From Dyella tabacisoli (GTDB lineage Bacteria > Pseudomonadota > Gammaproteobacteria > Xanthomonadales > Rhodanobacteraceae): DNA of 46,983 bases. The DNA lies in assembly GCF_003350925.1 (NCBI RefSeq), contig NZ_KZ857174.1, forward strand, positions 335,276 to 382,258, given 5' to 3'. This document shows positions 10,986-19,673 of the stretch, piece by piece. How positions within the stretch are numbered: the first letter of the stretch is position 1; every line of letters starts with the position of its first letter. Below the pieces are notes generated by a model. It was not told where the DNA came from. It did not search any database and saw only the letters and a list, made by a program, of their open reading frames with translations. The translations under genes and the position numbers were made by a program.

Positions 10986-11789
10986 ATGAGCGACCACTAC
11001 CCGCAACGCATTGTCTGTATGACCGAAGAGCCGACCGAGACGCTATACGCACTCGGCGAGGAAGATCGCATCGTCGGCATTTCGGGCTTCACTGTGCGGC
11101 CGGCGCGGGCGCGTAAGGAAAAGCCCAAGGTCTCTGCGTTTACCAGTGCGAAGATCGCCGAGATCCTCAAGCTGCAGCCCGACCTGGCGATTGGTTTTTC
11201 CGACATCCAGGCCGACATCGCACGTGACCTTATCAAGGCCGGTGTCGAGGTGTGGATCAGCAATCACCGCAGCGTCGACGGCATTCTTGCCTATATGCGC
11301 CGTCTCGGCGCCATGGTCGGTGCTGCCGACAAGGCCGATGCTTATGCGCAGCAAGCCGAGCGGCATATTGCCGAGGTGCGTGCCGCCGCCGCGCGTTTGC
11401 CGCGTCGGCCCAAGGTGTATTTCGAAGAATGGGACGATCCATTCATCACTGGCATTCGCTGGGTCGCCGAGCTAGTCGGCATCGCCGGTGGCGATGATAT
11501 TTTCCCCGCGCAGGCACTGGAGCCGCTGGCGAAACATCGCATTCTGCCCAACGGCGACGAAGTGATACGCCAGGCGCCGGACATTATCTTCGGCTCGTGG
11601 TGCGGCAAGCGCTTTCGTCCCGAGCGGGTGGCCGCGCGACCCGGTTGGGAGACGATTCCGGCGGTGCGCAACGGCGATCTCTATGAGATCAAGTCGCCGC
11701 TGATCCTGCAGCCGGGGCCGGCGGCGTTGTTCGATGGGCTCGATGCGATTCACGCAGTGATTACCGCATGGGCGGCACGGCAACCCTGA
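10986..11789 (+). CDS. BtuF-like cobalamin/metal-chelate binding protein, no signal peptide
   Basis: A 267-residue protein of the class III periplasmic binding fold (Fe3+-siderophore/B12 type). It has RIVCMTEEPTETLYALGEEDRIVGISGF at the N-terminus, LKLQPDLAIGFSDIQADIARDLIKAGVEVWI, and a C-terminal lobe with WETIPAVRNGDLYEIKS. Unlike true BtuF it starts MSDHYPQRIV with no signal peptide or lipobox, and no permease or ATPase gene lies nearby. It may be a cytoplasmic binding protein of unknown ligand. The start follows pdxH by 19 nt. Confidence 0.82.
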   Translation: MSDHYPQRIVCMTEEPTETLYALGEEDRIVGISGFTVRPARARKEKPKVSAFTSAKIAEILKLQPDLAIGFSDIQADIARDLIKAGVEVWISNHRSVDGILAYMRRLGAMVGAADKADAYAQQAERHIAEVRAAAARLPRRPKVYFEEWDDPFITGIRWVAELVGIAGGDDIFPAQALEPLAKHRILPNGDEVIRQAPDIIFGSWCGKRFRPERVAARPGWETIPAVRNGDLYEIKSPLILQPGPAALFDGLDAIHAVITAWAARQP

Positions 11790-11850
11790 TGGTTCTTGTC
11801 GGCGGCCACCACGCGGGCGAAAAGCTAGAGCAGCGTTGACGGCATGGCGC

Positions 11851-11875
11851 CATCGCGCACAAGGCGCACTCCTAC
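11851..11875. repeat. REP-like GTAGGAG palindrome at the yggT stop
   Basis: Read on the minus strand it is GTAGGAGTGCGCCTTGTGCG followed by CGATG, the usual form of a REP sequence (GTAGGAG plus a GC palindrome) in Pseudomonas and Xanthomonadales. The TAG stop codon of yggT lies inside it. It sits between the convergent BtuF-like gene and yggT. Confidence 0.55.
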
Positions 11876-12447
11876 ATTCCGAGCGCCAGCGCCGTACCAA
11901 CATGGGTCAAGGGCGCTACCACCAGCAGGCGCAGCAGCATCAGCACAATCATTACCGCCCAGGGCGAGAAATCCAGGCCGCCGATGACCAGCTTGCCGCG
12001 CAGCGGGCGCAGCAGGGGTTCAACCAGGCTGCCCATCAGTCGCAGTACCGGTTGGCGGCGATCGACCTGGAACATGCTCATCAGCGACCAGGCGAAGATC
12101 AGCACCAGGTAGAACACCAGCACGAAATCGAGCAGGTCGGCCAGCGACAACAGCAGCAAGCCGGCCACGCCGGGAAGAATGCCGAGCAGGGCGAACAGCA
12201 TGGCGCGCTTGAGCAGCATCAATAGCCATGCCACCAGCAGCGCCGCCAGGTTGATCCGCCGCCAGTTCGGCAGCACCCGCCTCGCCGGAGCCAATACCGG
12301 GTTGGTATAGCGATAGACGAACTGGCTTAGTGGATTGTTGAAATCGGCCCGGCACGCCTCGGCCAGCAGGCGCAGCACGAACAGTGTGGCGAGTGCGCTG
12401 AATGCCAGCTCAAGCAGAAAGGAGAGGGCGCTAAGCAAATAACTCAT
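11872..12447 (-). CDS. YggT family membrane protein
   Basis: A 191-residue protein with two YggT repeats. Each has a hydrophobic helix followed by an amphipathic segment (NPLSQFVYRYTNPVLAPARRVLPNWRRINLA and later GSLVEPLLRPLRGKLVIGGLDFSPWAVMIVLMLLRLLV). YggT proteins are inner-membrane proteins linked to osmotic tolerance in some bacteria; the mechanism is unknown. The start overlaps the proC stop by 4 bp, giving a proC-yggT operon as in Pseudomonas. Confidence 0.92.
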   Translation of the reverse strand: MSYLLSALSFLLELAFSALATLFVLRLLAEACRADFNNPLSQFVYRYTNPVLAPARRVLPNWRRINLAALLVAWLLMLLKRAMLFALLGILPGVAGLLLLSLADLLDFVLVFYLVLIFAWSLMSMFQVDRRQPVLRLMGSLVEPLLRPLRGKLVIGGLDFSPWAVMIVLMLLRLLVVAPLTHVGTALALGM

Positions 12448-13265
12448 GTTGCCTGATCCAGGCTGGCGGCCAGCTCTTCACCGCGACGGGTAGCGGCGGC
12501 CACGGCGCGGGCGACGGTACGCTGCAAGCCATCGGCCTGGAAACTTTCCAGTGCGGCTTGGGTGGTGCCGTTGGGCGAGGTCACGCGTTTGCGCAATTCG
12601 CCTGGGTCCTCGCCGCTTTCGACCAGCATGCGGCCGGCACCCAGGCAGGTTTGTGCGGCCAGCGCACGGGCGCTCTCGCGCGACATCCCTTGTGCCACGG
12701 CGGCGTCTTCAAGGGCTTCGACCAAGGCAAAGAAATACGCCGGACCGGAACCGGACAGCGCGGTGACGGTATCCATCAGCCGCTCGTCGTCGATCCAACG
12801 GGTCAGGCCCACCGCGTCCATGATGCGCTGCGCCTGCGCGCGTTGCGGCGGGCTGACCCGGTGGTTTGCGCATAGGCCAGTGGCCCCGGCGCCGATCAGT
12901 GCCGGGGTATTCGGCATGCAGCGTACGATGGCCATGGCGCCAAACCAGCGCTCGAGCTGATCGATGCGCACGCCGGCGGCAATCGAGATCAGCATCGGCC
13001 GGTTGCGCTGCAAGGTGTCGCGCAGCTCCATATGGATAGCCGGCATGATTTGCGGCTTCACCGCCAGCAGCAGCACCTCGGCCTCGGCCGCAGCCAGGCG
13101 GTTTTCGGCGTAGCAGGCGACACCGAATTCACGGCCCAGCTCTTGGCGGGCGTCGGCACGCGGTTCGGCCACCGTGATGGCCGAGGCGGACAGGCCAGTT
13201 TTCAGCAGGCCGCCAATCAGGCTGCGGGCCATGTTGCCGCCGCCGATGAAAGCGATACGTGTCAT
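12444..13265 (-). CDS. proC: Pyrroline-5-carboxylate reductase
   Basis: Last step of proline synthesis, reducing P5C with NAD(P)H. The Rossmann motif FIGGGNMARSLIGGL starts at residue 5, LLLAVKPQIM follows, and the C-terminal domain has the signature ALSGSGPAYFFALVEAL and SPNGTTQAALESF. I chose the ATG at 13263-13265, preceded by AAAGGAA; the frame stays open to 13304. In Pseudomonas yggS lies between proC and the divergent pilT. No such gene is present here. Confidence 0.96.
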   Translation of the reverse strand: MTRIAFIGGGNMARSLIGGLLKTGLSASAITVAEPRADARQELGREFGVACYAENRLAAAEAEVLLLAVKPQIMPAIHMELRDTLQRNRPMLISIAAGVRIDQLERWFGAMAIVRCMPNTPALIGAGATGLCANHRVSPPQRAQAQRIMDAVGLTRWIDDERLMDTVTALSGSGPAYFFALVEALEDAAVAQGMSRESARALAAQTCLGAGRMLVESGEDPGELRKRVTSPNGTTQAALESFQADGLQRTVARAVAAATRRGEELAASLDQAT

Positions 13266-13638
13266 GCGGGTTCCTTTACCAAGCCAAGCCAGGCCAGGTC
13301 GCATACCTTACCGGAGGTGACCCAGGCGATGAGCGTTTGCGATGCTTATCACAGATGCGAGTGGGTAAGAGCCTGTTCAAGGATGACTCCACGTGCGCGG
13401 CCAGTCCGCCCGCTCCAAACCTCGCTTCTGCAAACTGCGTCCGCACTTTCGCCTTGGGTTTCATAGATGCTCTGGTCGCGTGGGCCTTGCGGCGAGTAGT
13501 ATCGGCGCGCTGCACGCGCTGTAGAAGAAAGGGGGATCGGTTCATCGGATGAGCGGTCGCTATGCGTCCGTAGATCGCCTCTGCCTAAAGTGGCTACTGC
13601 CCAAGCTATTGCATACACGATTGGTTGAGGGGAACCTG
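13266..13638. other. Proc-pilT divergent gap without a gene
   Basis: About 370 bp without a convincing ORF. It contains a copy of the dispersed motif GTAAGAGCCTGTTCAAGG (13366-13383) and the promoters for proC and pilT must lie here. I see no remnant of YggS in any frame. Short open frames at 13276-13545 and 13349-13618 (minus) have no recognisable domain. Confidence 0.6.
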
Positions 13639-14676
13639 ATGGATATTGCCGAACTGCTCGCTTTCTCGGTGAAGAACAAGGCTTCGGACTTGCACCTGTC
13701 CGCCGGCCTGCCGCCGATGATCCGCGTAGACGGTGACGTGCGCCGCATCAACATCCCGGCGCTGGAACACAAACAAGTGCATTCGCTGATCTACGACATC
13801 ATGTCGGATAAGCAACGCCGCGATTACGAAGAATTCTTCGAGACTGACTTCTCGTTCGAGATCCCCGGTCTGGCGCGCTTTCGTGTCAATGCGTTCAACC
13901 AGAATCGTGGCGCGGGCGCGGTCTTCCGTACCATTCCGTCCGAAGTGCTTACGCTGGAAGATCTTGGCTGCCCGCCGATTTTCCGCGAGTTGATCGAACA
14001 GCCGCAGGGTTTGATCCTGGTCACCGGGCCAACCGGCTCCGGTAAATCGACTACGCTGGCGGCGATGGTCGATCACATCAACAAGAACGAATACGGTCAC
14101 CTTCTCACCATCGAGGACCCGATCGAATTCGTGCACACCTCGCAAAAATGCCTGGTCAACCAGCGCGAAGTGCATCGCGATACGCATGGCTTCAACGAAG
14201 CCTTGCGCTCGGCGCTGCGCGAGGATCCCGACTACATCCTGGTCGGCGAGTTGCGCGATCTGGAAACCATTCGTTTGGCGCTGACCGCCGCGGAAACCGG
14301 TCACTTGGTGTTCGGCACCTTGCATACCAGTTCGGCGGCCAAGACCGTCGACCGCATCATTGACGTGTTCCCGGCCGGCGAAAAGCCGATGGTGCGTTCA
14401 ATGCTGTCCGAAAGCCTGCGCGCGGTGATTTCGCAGTCATTGCTGAAAAAGGTCGGCGGCGGGCGTATGGCGGCGCACGAAATCATGGTCGGCATCCCGG
14501 CGATCCGTAACCTGATTCGCGAAGACAAAGTGGCGCAGATGTACTCGTCGATCCAGACCGGCCAGCAGTACGGCATGCAAACGCTCGATCAGAATATGCA
14601 GGATCTGGTCAAGCGCGGCCTGGTAACCCGTCAGCAAGCGGCTGGCTACGCCAAGAACAAAGACATATTCAAGTAA
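13639..14676 (+). CDS. pilT: Type IV pilus retraction ATPase PilT
   Basis: Hexameric cytoplasmic ATPase that drives pilus retraction for twitching motility. The protein begins MDIAELLAFSVKNKASDLHLSAG; Walker A TGPTGSGKST has Lys136, the same number as in Pseudomonas PilT. EDPIEFVHTSQKCLVNQRE holds the Asp box. The C-terminal AIRNLIREDKVAQM carries the AIRNLIRE motif needed for retraction. The ATG at 13639 has GAGGGG at 13627-13632; the upstream extension to 13549 is not conserved. The length, about 345 residues, is standard. pilU follows after a 213-bp repeat-bearing gap. Confidence 0.98.
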   Translation: MDIAELLAFSVKNKASDLHLSAGLPPMIRVDGDVRRINIPALEHKQVHSLIYDIMSDKQRRDYEEFFETDFSFEIPGLARFRVNAFNQNRGAGAVFRTIPSEVLTLEDLGCPPIFRELIEQPQGLILVTGPTGSGKSTTLAAMVDHINKNEYGHLLTIEDPIEFVHTSQKCLVNQREVHRDTHGFNEALRSALREDPDYILVGELRDLETIRLALTAAETGHLVFGTLHTSSAAKTVDRIIDVFPAGEKPMVRSMLSESLRAVISQSLLKKVGGGRMAAHEIMVGIPAIRNLIREDKVAQMYSSIQTGQQYGMQTLDQNMQDLVKRGLVTRQQAAGYAKNKDIFK

Positions 14677-14679
14677 GGC

Positions 14680-14869
14680 GGGGAACGGGGAACGGGGAAC
14701 GGGGAACTTGATGGTTGCTGTAGTTCCCGCCTCCTGCCCGACCATCGCCTCTAGAGGAGGCAAGTTATGCGCGATTTTGATTTTATAGAGCGACTGGCAA
14801 GAGGGTGGATGACCGTTGTCATCCCCTCACGGCTAACCCCCGTTCCCTGTTCCCCTTTCCCCGTTCCCC
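14680..14869. repeat. Inverted arrays of GGGGAAC between pilT and pilU
   Basis: Four exact 7-bp units of GGGGAAC fill 14680-14707. Four units of the complement, GTTCCCC with two variants, fill 14842-14869. The two 28-bp arrays face each other across about 134 bp. The inner segment contains a short ORF with a strong Shine-Dalgarno. The structure could form a long stem in the pilTU transcript or be a small inserted element. Confidence 0.75.
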
Positions 14870-14877
14870 GGCTCTAA
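14767..14877 (+). CDS. Possible 36-residue leader ORF before pilU
   Basis: Open frame MRDFDFIERLARGWM... of 36 codons, preceded by AGGAGG (14755-14760) six bases before its ATG, the best ribosome-binding site in the region. Its last third is encoded by the GTTCCCC array and reads as a Pro/Val-rich tail. It ends 12 nt before the pilU ATG. It may be a translated leader coupling to pilU, or a chance reading of an inserted repeat element. No homologue is known to me. Confidence 0.25.
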   Translation: MRDFDFIERLARGWMTVVIPSRLTPVPCSPFPVPRL

Positions 14878-14889
14878 AGGAGCCACCCC

Positions 14890-16056
14890 ATGAGCGAATT
14901 CGATTTCACCTCGTTTCTGAAACTGATGGTGCACAAGAAGGCATCGGACCTGTTTATTACGGCCGGTGTGGCGCCTTCGATGAAGGTGCAGGGGCGCATT
15001 GTGCCAATCACGCAGAGCCCGCTTTCGGCGCAGCAGGCGCGCGACATGGTGCTCAACGTGATGACGCCTTCGCAGCGCGAAGAGTTTGAAAAGACCCACG
15101 AGTGTCAGTTCGCGATTGCCGCCCAAGGCGTCGGCCGTTTCCGTGTGTCGTGCTTCTACCAGCGCAACTGCGTGGGCATGGTCTTGCGCCGCATCGAATC
15201 GTCGATCCCTACCTTCGAAGAGCTGAATTTGCCGCCGGTGGTCAAGCAATTGGCGATGACCAAGCGCGGCATCATCATTTTTGTCGGCGGCACCGGTACC
15301 GGTAAGTCGACCTCGATGGCGGCGATGATCGGCTATCGCAACCAGAATTCGACCGGCCATATCATCAGCATCGAAGATCCGATCGAATACGTGCACAAGC
15401 ACGAGGGCTGCATCATCACCCAGCGCGAACTCGGCATCGATACCGATAGCTGGGAGAACGCGCTGAAGAACACCCTGCGCCAGGCGCCCGACGTCATCAT
15501 GATCGGCGAGGTGCGCACGCGCGAAACCATGGAATACGCGATCAACTTCTCCGAAACAGGCCACTTGTGCCTGTGCACGCTGCACGCCAATAACGCCAAT
15601 CAGGCGATTGACCGCATCCTGCATTTCTTCCCCGAGGATCGTCGCCAGCAATTGTTTATGGATTTGTCGCTGAACCTCAAAGGTGTCGTTGCGCAGCAGT
15701 TGATCCCGACGCCTGACGGCAAGGCACGCCGCGTCGCGGTGGAGATCTTGCTCGGCACGCCGCTGGTGCAGGATTACATCCGCCAGGGCGAGATCCACAA
15801 GATCAAGGAAGTGATGAAGGAATCGACCAACCTCGGCATGAAAACTTTCGATCAGAGCCTGGTCGAGCTTTACCATGCCGGTGAGATTTCTTACGAAGAC
15901 GCCCTGCGCCACGCCGACAGCTCCAACGAAGTACGCCTGCGCATCAAGCTGGCCCTGGGTGGCGATGCGCACACCCTGTCGCAGGGGTTGGATGGGGTCG
16001 AGCTGGAAGAGACCCGCGACACCCAAGGCTTCGGCGGCGGCCTACTGCAACGCTAA
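14890..16056 (+). CDS. pilU: Type IV pilus PilT-like ATPase PilU
   Basis: PilT paralogue that assists retraction. The 388-residue protein starts MSEFDFTSFLKLMVHKKASDLFITAGVAPSM. Walker A is VGGTGTGKST with Lys139, and EDPIEYVHKHEGCIITQRELGIDTDSWENALKNTLRQAPDVIMIGEVR covers the Asp and Walker B boxes. HLCLCTLHANNANQAIDRI is the His box. PilU-type sequence EILLGTPLVQDYIRQGEIHKIKEVM replaces the AIRNLIRE motif of PilT. AAAGGAG lies 6 nt before the ATG. A strong hairpin follows at 16105. Confidence 0.97.
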   Translation: MSEFDFTSFLKLMVHKKASDLFITAGVAPSMKVQGRIVPITQSPLSAQQARDMVLNVMTPSQREEFEKTHECQFAIAAQGVGRFRVSCFYQRNCVGMVLRRIESSIPTFEELNLPPVVKQLAMTKRGIIIFVGGTGTGKSTSMAAMIGYRNQNSTGHIISIEDPIEYVHKHEGCIITQRELGIDTDSWENALKNTLRQAPDVIMIGEVRTRETMEYAINFSETGHLCLCTLHANNANQAIDRILHFFPEDRRQQLFMDLSLNLKGVVAQQLIPTPDGKARRVAVEILLGTPLVQDYIRQGEIHKIKEVMKESTNLGMKTFDQSLVELYHAGEISYEDALRHADSSNEVRLRIKLALGGDAHTLSQGLDGVELEETRDTQGFGGGLLQR

Positions 16057-16104
16057 AGGCCTATCCAAAGGCTCCCAGTAGCCTGGATACCTCTGAAAGA
16101 ATCC

Positions 16105-16138
16105 CGCGCCTCCCTCGCTGACCAGCGAGGGAGGCGCG
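16105..16138 (+). terminator. Strong hairpin after pilU
   Basis: Perfect 15-bp arms (16105-16119 and 16124-16138, CGCGCCTCCCTCGCT with its complement) and a GACC loop, 48 bp after the pilU stop. A T-rich tail is absent, though CTCTTTTCG follows about 15 nt later. It is the probable end of the pilTU transcript. The rest of 16139-16416 holds no gene, only the TonB-receptor leader. Confidence 0.6.
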
Positions 16139-16416
16139 CGCCTGTGTCCGCTCTTTTCGCATATCGCCCTGGCGATATCTTGCGAATTTTTCCTATAGAA
16201 CGGCGAAAGATATTTCGATAAAACAAAGGGCAGGTCAGAGGGGTCTGGCCTGAGGGGAAATCACGCGTAGCAGTTAATTCCGAGGTTTTAGCTCGGAGGG
16301 GAGAGGCTTGTCCGCATTTGGCTTAGCCATGACTGAGAGCAGGGCTGAGAGCGGGGCTGCTGCGTGGAGTTGAGAGCTATTTCCGCCTGAATACTTATTT
16401 TGGGGAGAGTTTTTCA

Positions 16417-19400
16417 ATGCGTGTATCTACTACAACGACGGCCATGCGGCCGTTGCGTCACTCGGTGCTTGCGCTCGCCTTGGGGTTGGGCTTGGCCAGT
16501 ACGGGAGTTATGGCGCAGTCCAATGTCACCGGCAGCATTTTTGGCCAGGTGGCCAGTCAGCCCGGTACTACGACGGTGGTCATTCAGAGCGTGGACACGG
16601 GGTTTTCCCGCTCGCTTCCAGTCGATAGCTCGGGACGCTACCGCTTCACCACGCTGCAGCCAGGTCGCTACAAAGTGAGCTTGCAAAGCGATGGCAAGGA
16701 AGTCAGCTCGCGCGACAACGTCGAGGTGACTATCGCCAGCGGTACCGAGGTTTCCTTCGCCGGCGGCAATGCAACCAGCGCCAAGAATCTCGAAGGCTTG
16801 TCGGTGGTCGCTTCGGTGTTGCCGTCGATCGACGTTTCGTCAGTCGATACACGTACCGTGCTTACCTCCGAGCAGCTCAACAAACTGCCGATCGCTCGCG
16901 GTGTCGGTGCGGCGGCATTGCTGGCGCCGGGTGTGGTGGAAAACACCAGCTACAGCACCAATGGTTTTGGCAATATTCCCAGCTTCGGTGGCGCGGCCTC
17001 ATCGGAGAACGCGTATTACATCAACGGTTTTGCGGTGACCAATCCGCTGACGTCGCTTGGCGCCAGCACCTTGCCGTTCAACGCGATCGACCAGGAGCAG
17101 GTACTCACCGGGGGCTACGGCGCTGAGTTCGGTCGCTCTACCGGCGGCGTGATTAATATCGTCACCAAGCGCGGCAGCAATCAGTGGAAGGGCGGCGTTT
17201 ACGCCATCTGGCGGCCGGAGGCATTGCGCGCCAATCCACGCAATGGTTATTTCCCGAACACGGGCTTCTATTCGCAGACCACCCCCGACGGCAAAGCACC
17301 GACCGACGGCACGCTGTATCAGTACCGCAACAAAAACCAATACACGTATACGACCTACGGTGCCTATGTCAGCGGGCCGCTAATCAAGGATCGCTTGTTC
17401 TTCTATCTCGAAGGCGAGATGAACAAGCAAGACGGCAAAAGTGTGAGCTCGTTTTCCAATTCGTCCTCTTCGGTGGGCAAGATCGGCTGGAACGACTACA
17501 CCTACAAGATTCCGCGCTGGACGGCGAAGGTCGACTGGAATATCACCGATAACAATATCCTTGAATTCACCGGTGTCTCGGACAAGGTTCAATACGACGC
17601 GTCCAGCTACAACTTCAACTACAGCGACTCCACGCATGGCAATGCGCAGAACGGCGGCTCGTACACCAAGAACGGTGGCGACCTGTACATCGCCAAATAC
17701 ACCGGCTACGTCACCGACAGCCTGACCGTATCGGCGCTTTACGGCACGCAGAAGCTCGAACACATACAGACACCATGGGGCTACGACCCCAAATGTCCCT
17801 ACATCACGTCAACCGCACAGAGCCAGGCGCCGGGCCTCGTCTACGGCGGCTGCCAGACGTCCACCAGCAACTCGTTGCTATTGCCGGGCTCCAAGGACAA
17901 AACCCACGGCTGGCGGCTCGATATCGAATACCGTCTGGGCGATCACGACATTCGCCTCGGCATGGACAATCAGACGGCCGAATCACTGACCGGCTCGCAA
18001 TTCCCCGGTGAGTTTTCCTGGGCCTATGGGTGGCAGAAAAATGCCAATGTCGGCATTGACGCCAGTCATGGCGTGGGTTCGCCGGCCTCGGCAGGCGGCC
18101 TGGGCAGTAAGGGTTACTTTGTTTCGCGTGCCTATAACACGCAGCGCGCTCAGGTGAAGACTGAGCAATCGGCACAGTTCATCGAGGATCGCTGGCAGAT
18201 CAGCGATCGCTGGTTGCTCTCGCTGGGTCTGCGCAATGAGCAGTTCACCAACTACAACGGCGCGGGCCAGCCGTATGCGCGGCAACGCAACCAGCTTGCG
18301 CCACGCATCGGCGCAGCCTGGGACGTGTTTGGCGATGCCTCGCTGAAAGTGTTCGCCAATGCCGGCCGTTATCACCTGGCCATGCCCAACAATGTTGCGG
18401 TGCGCGGCGCATCCGGTTCGCTGATAACCAATGAGTACTTCACCTATACCGGCGTCGATGCGACAACCGGCGCGCCGACCGGCCTCAAGCCGGTCGCGGT
18501 GGATGCCAGCAAGGGCTATACCTGCAACGGCACCCATGCGATCTCCAGCAACCTGGAGTGCGGTACGGCGCCCGACCCGCGTACGGTGGCGGCGCAAGGG
18601 CTGAAGTCGCATTTCCAGGACGAATACATCGCCGGTATGGAGCAGCGGATCAACTCCCATTTCAATTGGGGCGCCAAGCTGACCTACCGTAGCCTGCGCA
18701 GCGCGATCGACGACACCTGCACCCAGGTGCTGGGCGGACGTTGCTTCCTGTTCAATCCGGGCCAGGCCAACACGTTCCTCGAACAGCAGGCCGACGGTAG
18801 CTATAAGCCGGTGACCTACAGCAATGCCCAGCTCGGCATGCCGCAGTTGAAGCGTAAGTACTACGCGGTGGATCTGTTCGTGGAGCATCCGTTTGGCGAC
18901 AAGTGGTACGGCCGCGTGGACTACACCTTCTCGCGCAACTACGGCAATACCGAGGGGCAGCTCGCTTCGGATCTCGATACCGGCGCCGGCGGCCAGGCGG
19001 ATGTCTCCACCACGCAGGATTGGGATCTGCCGCAGTTGATGGTGGGCTCCAATGGCCTGCTGCCCAACCATCGCAAGCACCAGATCAAGGCCTTCGGTTA
19101 TTTCCAGATGAATGACGATTGGCGTTTCGGCGCCAGCCTGTTGCTCGCATCAGGCCGGCCGAAAAACTGCACCAGCCATTACCCCACCGCCGACAAAGGC
19201 TTGTACAGCGGTTCGACGTACTGGTTCTGCGGCCTGTCCGGTTCGGGTACGGCGCCGGGTACGGCCGGTTACGCGGCGCCTGCGGCTGACTACGCATTCT
19301 CGCCGCGCGGTTCGCACGGCAGCGCACCGTGGAGCTATCAACTGAATCTCAATGTGGCCTACACACCGGGCTGGATGGAGCGCAAGCTGACCTTCCAGAT

Positions 19401-19554
19401 GGACATCATCAATGTACTTAATCGTCAGGTGGCGACCGGGTACAACTATCGCTACGAGACGGGCAGCCGCAATACGCCTAACCCGTTGTACCTGCGTGAG
19501 TTGAACTACACCGATCCACGCTACGTGCGGCTTACCGCACGTTACGACTTCTAA
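16417..19554 (+). CDS. TonB-dependent receptor, Oar-like, with carboxypeptidase-regulatory-like domain
   Basis: A 1045-residue outer-membrane protein. The signal peptide ends VMA|QSNVTG near residue 34. Residues about 35-110 form a carboxypeptidase-regulatory-like beta-sandwich (GRYRFTTLQPGRYKVSLQ). The plug domain follows (NAYYINGFAVTNPL ... QVLTGGYGAEFGRSTGGVINIVTKRGSN, about 135-245). The remainder is the beta barrel ending in ARYDF, with the terminal aromatic needed for Bam insertion. The layout matches Oar-type receptors of Xanthomonadales, which import unknown, often peptide or saccharide, substrates. GGGGAGAG lies 7 nt before the ATG. A clean intrinsic terminator follows, so it is monocistronic. 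The energiser could be the TonB encoded at 26441. Confidence 0.93.
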   Translation: MRVSTTTTAMRPLRHSVLALALGLGLASTGVMAQSNVTGSIFGQVASQPGTTTVVIQSVDTGFSRSLPVDSSGRYRFTTLQPGRYKVSLQSDGKEVSSRDNVEVTIASGTEVSFAGGNATSAKNLEGLSVVASVLPSIDVSSVDTRTVLTSEQLNKLPIARGVGAAALLAPGVVENTSYSTNGFGNIPSFGGAASSENAYYINGFAVTNPLTSLGASTLPFNAIDQEQVLTGGYGAEFGRSTGGVINIVTKRGSNQWKGGVYAIWRPEALRANPRNGYFPNTGFYSQTTPDGKAPTDGTLYQYRNKNQYTYTTYGAYVSGPLIKDRLFFYLEGEMNKQDGKSVSSFSNSSSSVGKIGWNDYTYKIPRWTAKVDWNITDNNILEFTGVSDKVQYDASSYNFNYSDSTHGNAQNGGSYTKNGGDLYIAKYTGYVTDSLTVSALYGTQKLEHIQTPWGYDPKCPYITSTAQSQAPGLVYGGCQTSTSNSLLLPGSKDKTHGWRLDIEYRLGDHDIRLGMDNQTAESLTGSQFPGEFSWAYGWQKNANVGIDASHGVGSPASAGGLGSKGYFVSRAYNTQRAQVKTEQSAQFIEDRWQISDRWLLSLGLRNEQFTNYNGAGQPYARQRNQLAPRIGAAWDVFGDASLKVFANAGRYHLAMPNNVAVRGASGSLITNEYFTYTGVDATTGAPTGLKPVAVDASKGYTCNGTHAISSNLECGTAPDPRTVAAQGLKSHFQDEYIAGMEQRINSHFNWGAKLTYRSLRSAIDDTCTQVLGGRCFLFNPGQANTFLEQQADGSYKPVTYSNAQLGMPQLKRKYYAVDLFVEHPFGDKWYGRVDYTFSRNYGNTEGQLASDLDTGAGGQADVSTTQDWDLPQLMVGSNGLLPNHRKHQIKAFGYFQMNDDWRFGASLLLASGRPKNCTSHYPTADKGLYSGSTYWFCGLSGSGTAPGTAGYAAPAADYAFSPRGSHGSAPWSYQLNLNVAYTPGWMERKLTFQMDIINVLNRQVATGYNYRYETGSRNTPNPLYLRELNYTDPRYVRLTARYDF

Positions 19555-19631
19555 GAACTTGTTTTACTAAGCGCGAAACAACAGCCAGCTTCCGGCGCTC
19601 TGATGGCGCTGAGGTGCTGGGTCTCCCCTTT

Positions 19632-19659
19632 AGCCGCTGGTCTGCCAGCGGCTTTTTTT
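19632..19659 (+). terminator. Intrinsic terminator of the TonB-dependent receptor gene
   Basis: Nine-bp perfect stem AGCCGCTGG / CCAGCGGCT (19632-19640 and 19645-19653), a TCTG loop and a run of seven T. It lies 78 bp after the receptor stop and just before the cupin stop on the other strand. Confidence 0.92.
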
Positions 19660-19673
19660 ATGGAGACGAGTCG

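Noticed and set aside
13276-13618. Possible yggS remnant upstream of proC
   Set aside because: Neither minus-strand frame shows the YggS lysine motif or any PLP-fold segment.
14833-16026. 397-codon minus-strand frame opposite pilU
   Set aside because: Antisense to a clearly conserved ATPase; composition (rich in His, Arg, Asp) is that of a frame shadow.
16139-16416. Possible small gene or riboswitch before the TonB receptor
   Set aside because: No open frame with a start context and no known aptamer pattern; only short imperfect repeats such as AGGTCAGAGG are visible.
17983-19080. 365-codon minus-strand frame inside the TonB receptor gene
   Set aside because: Shadow of the barrel region; no start context and no recognisable motif.
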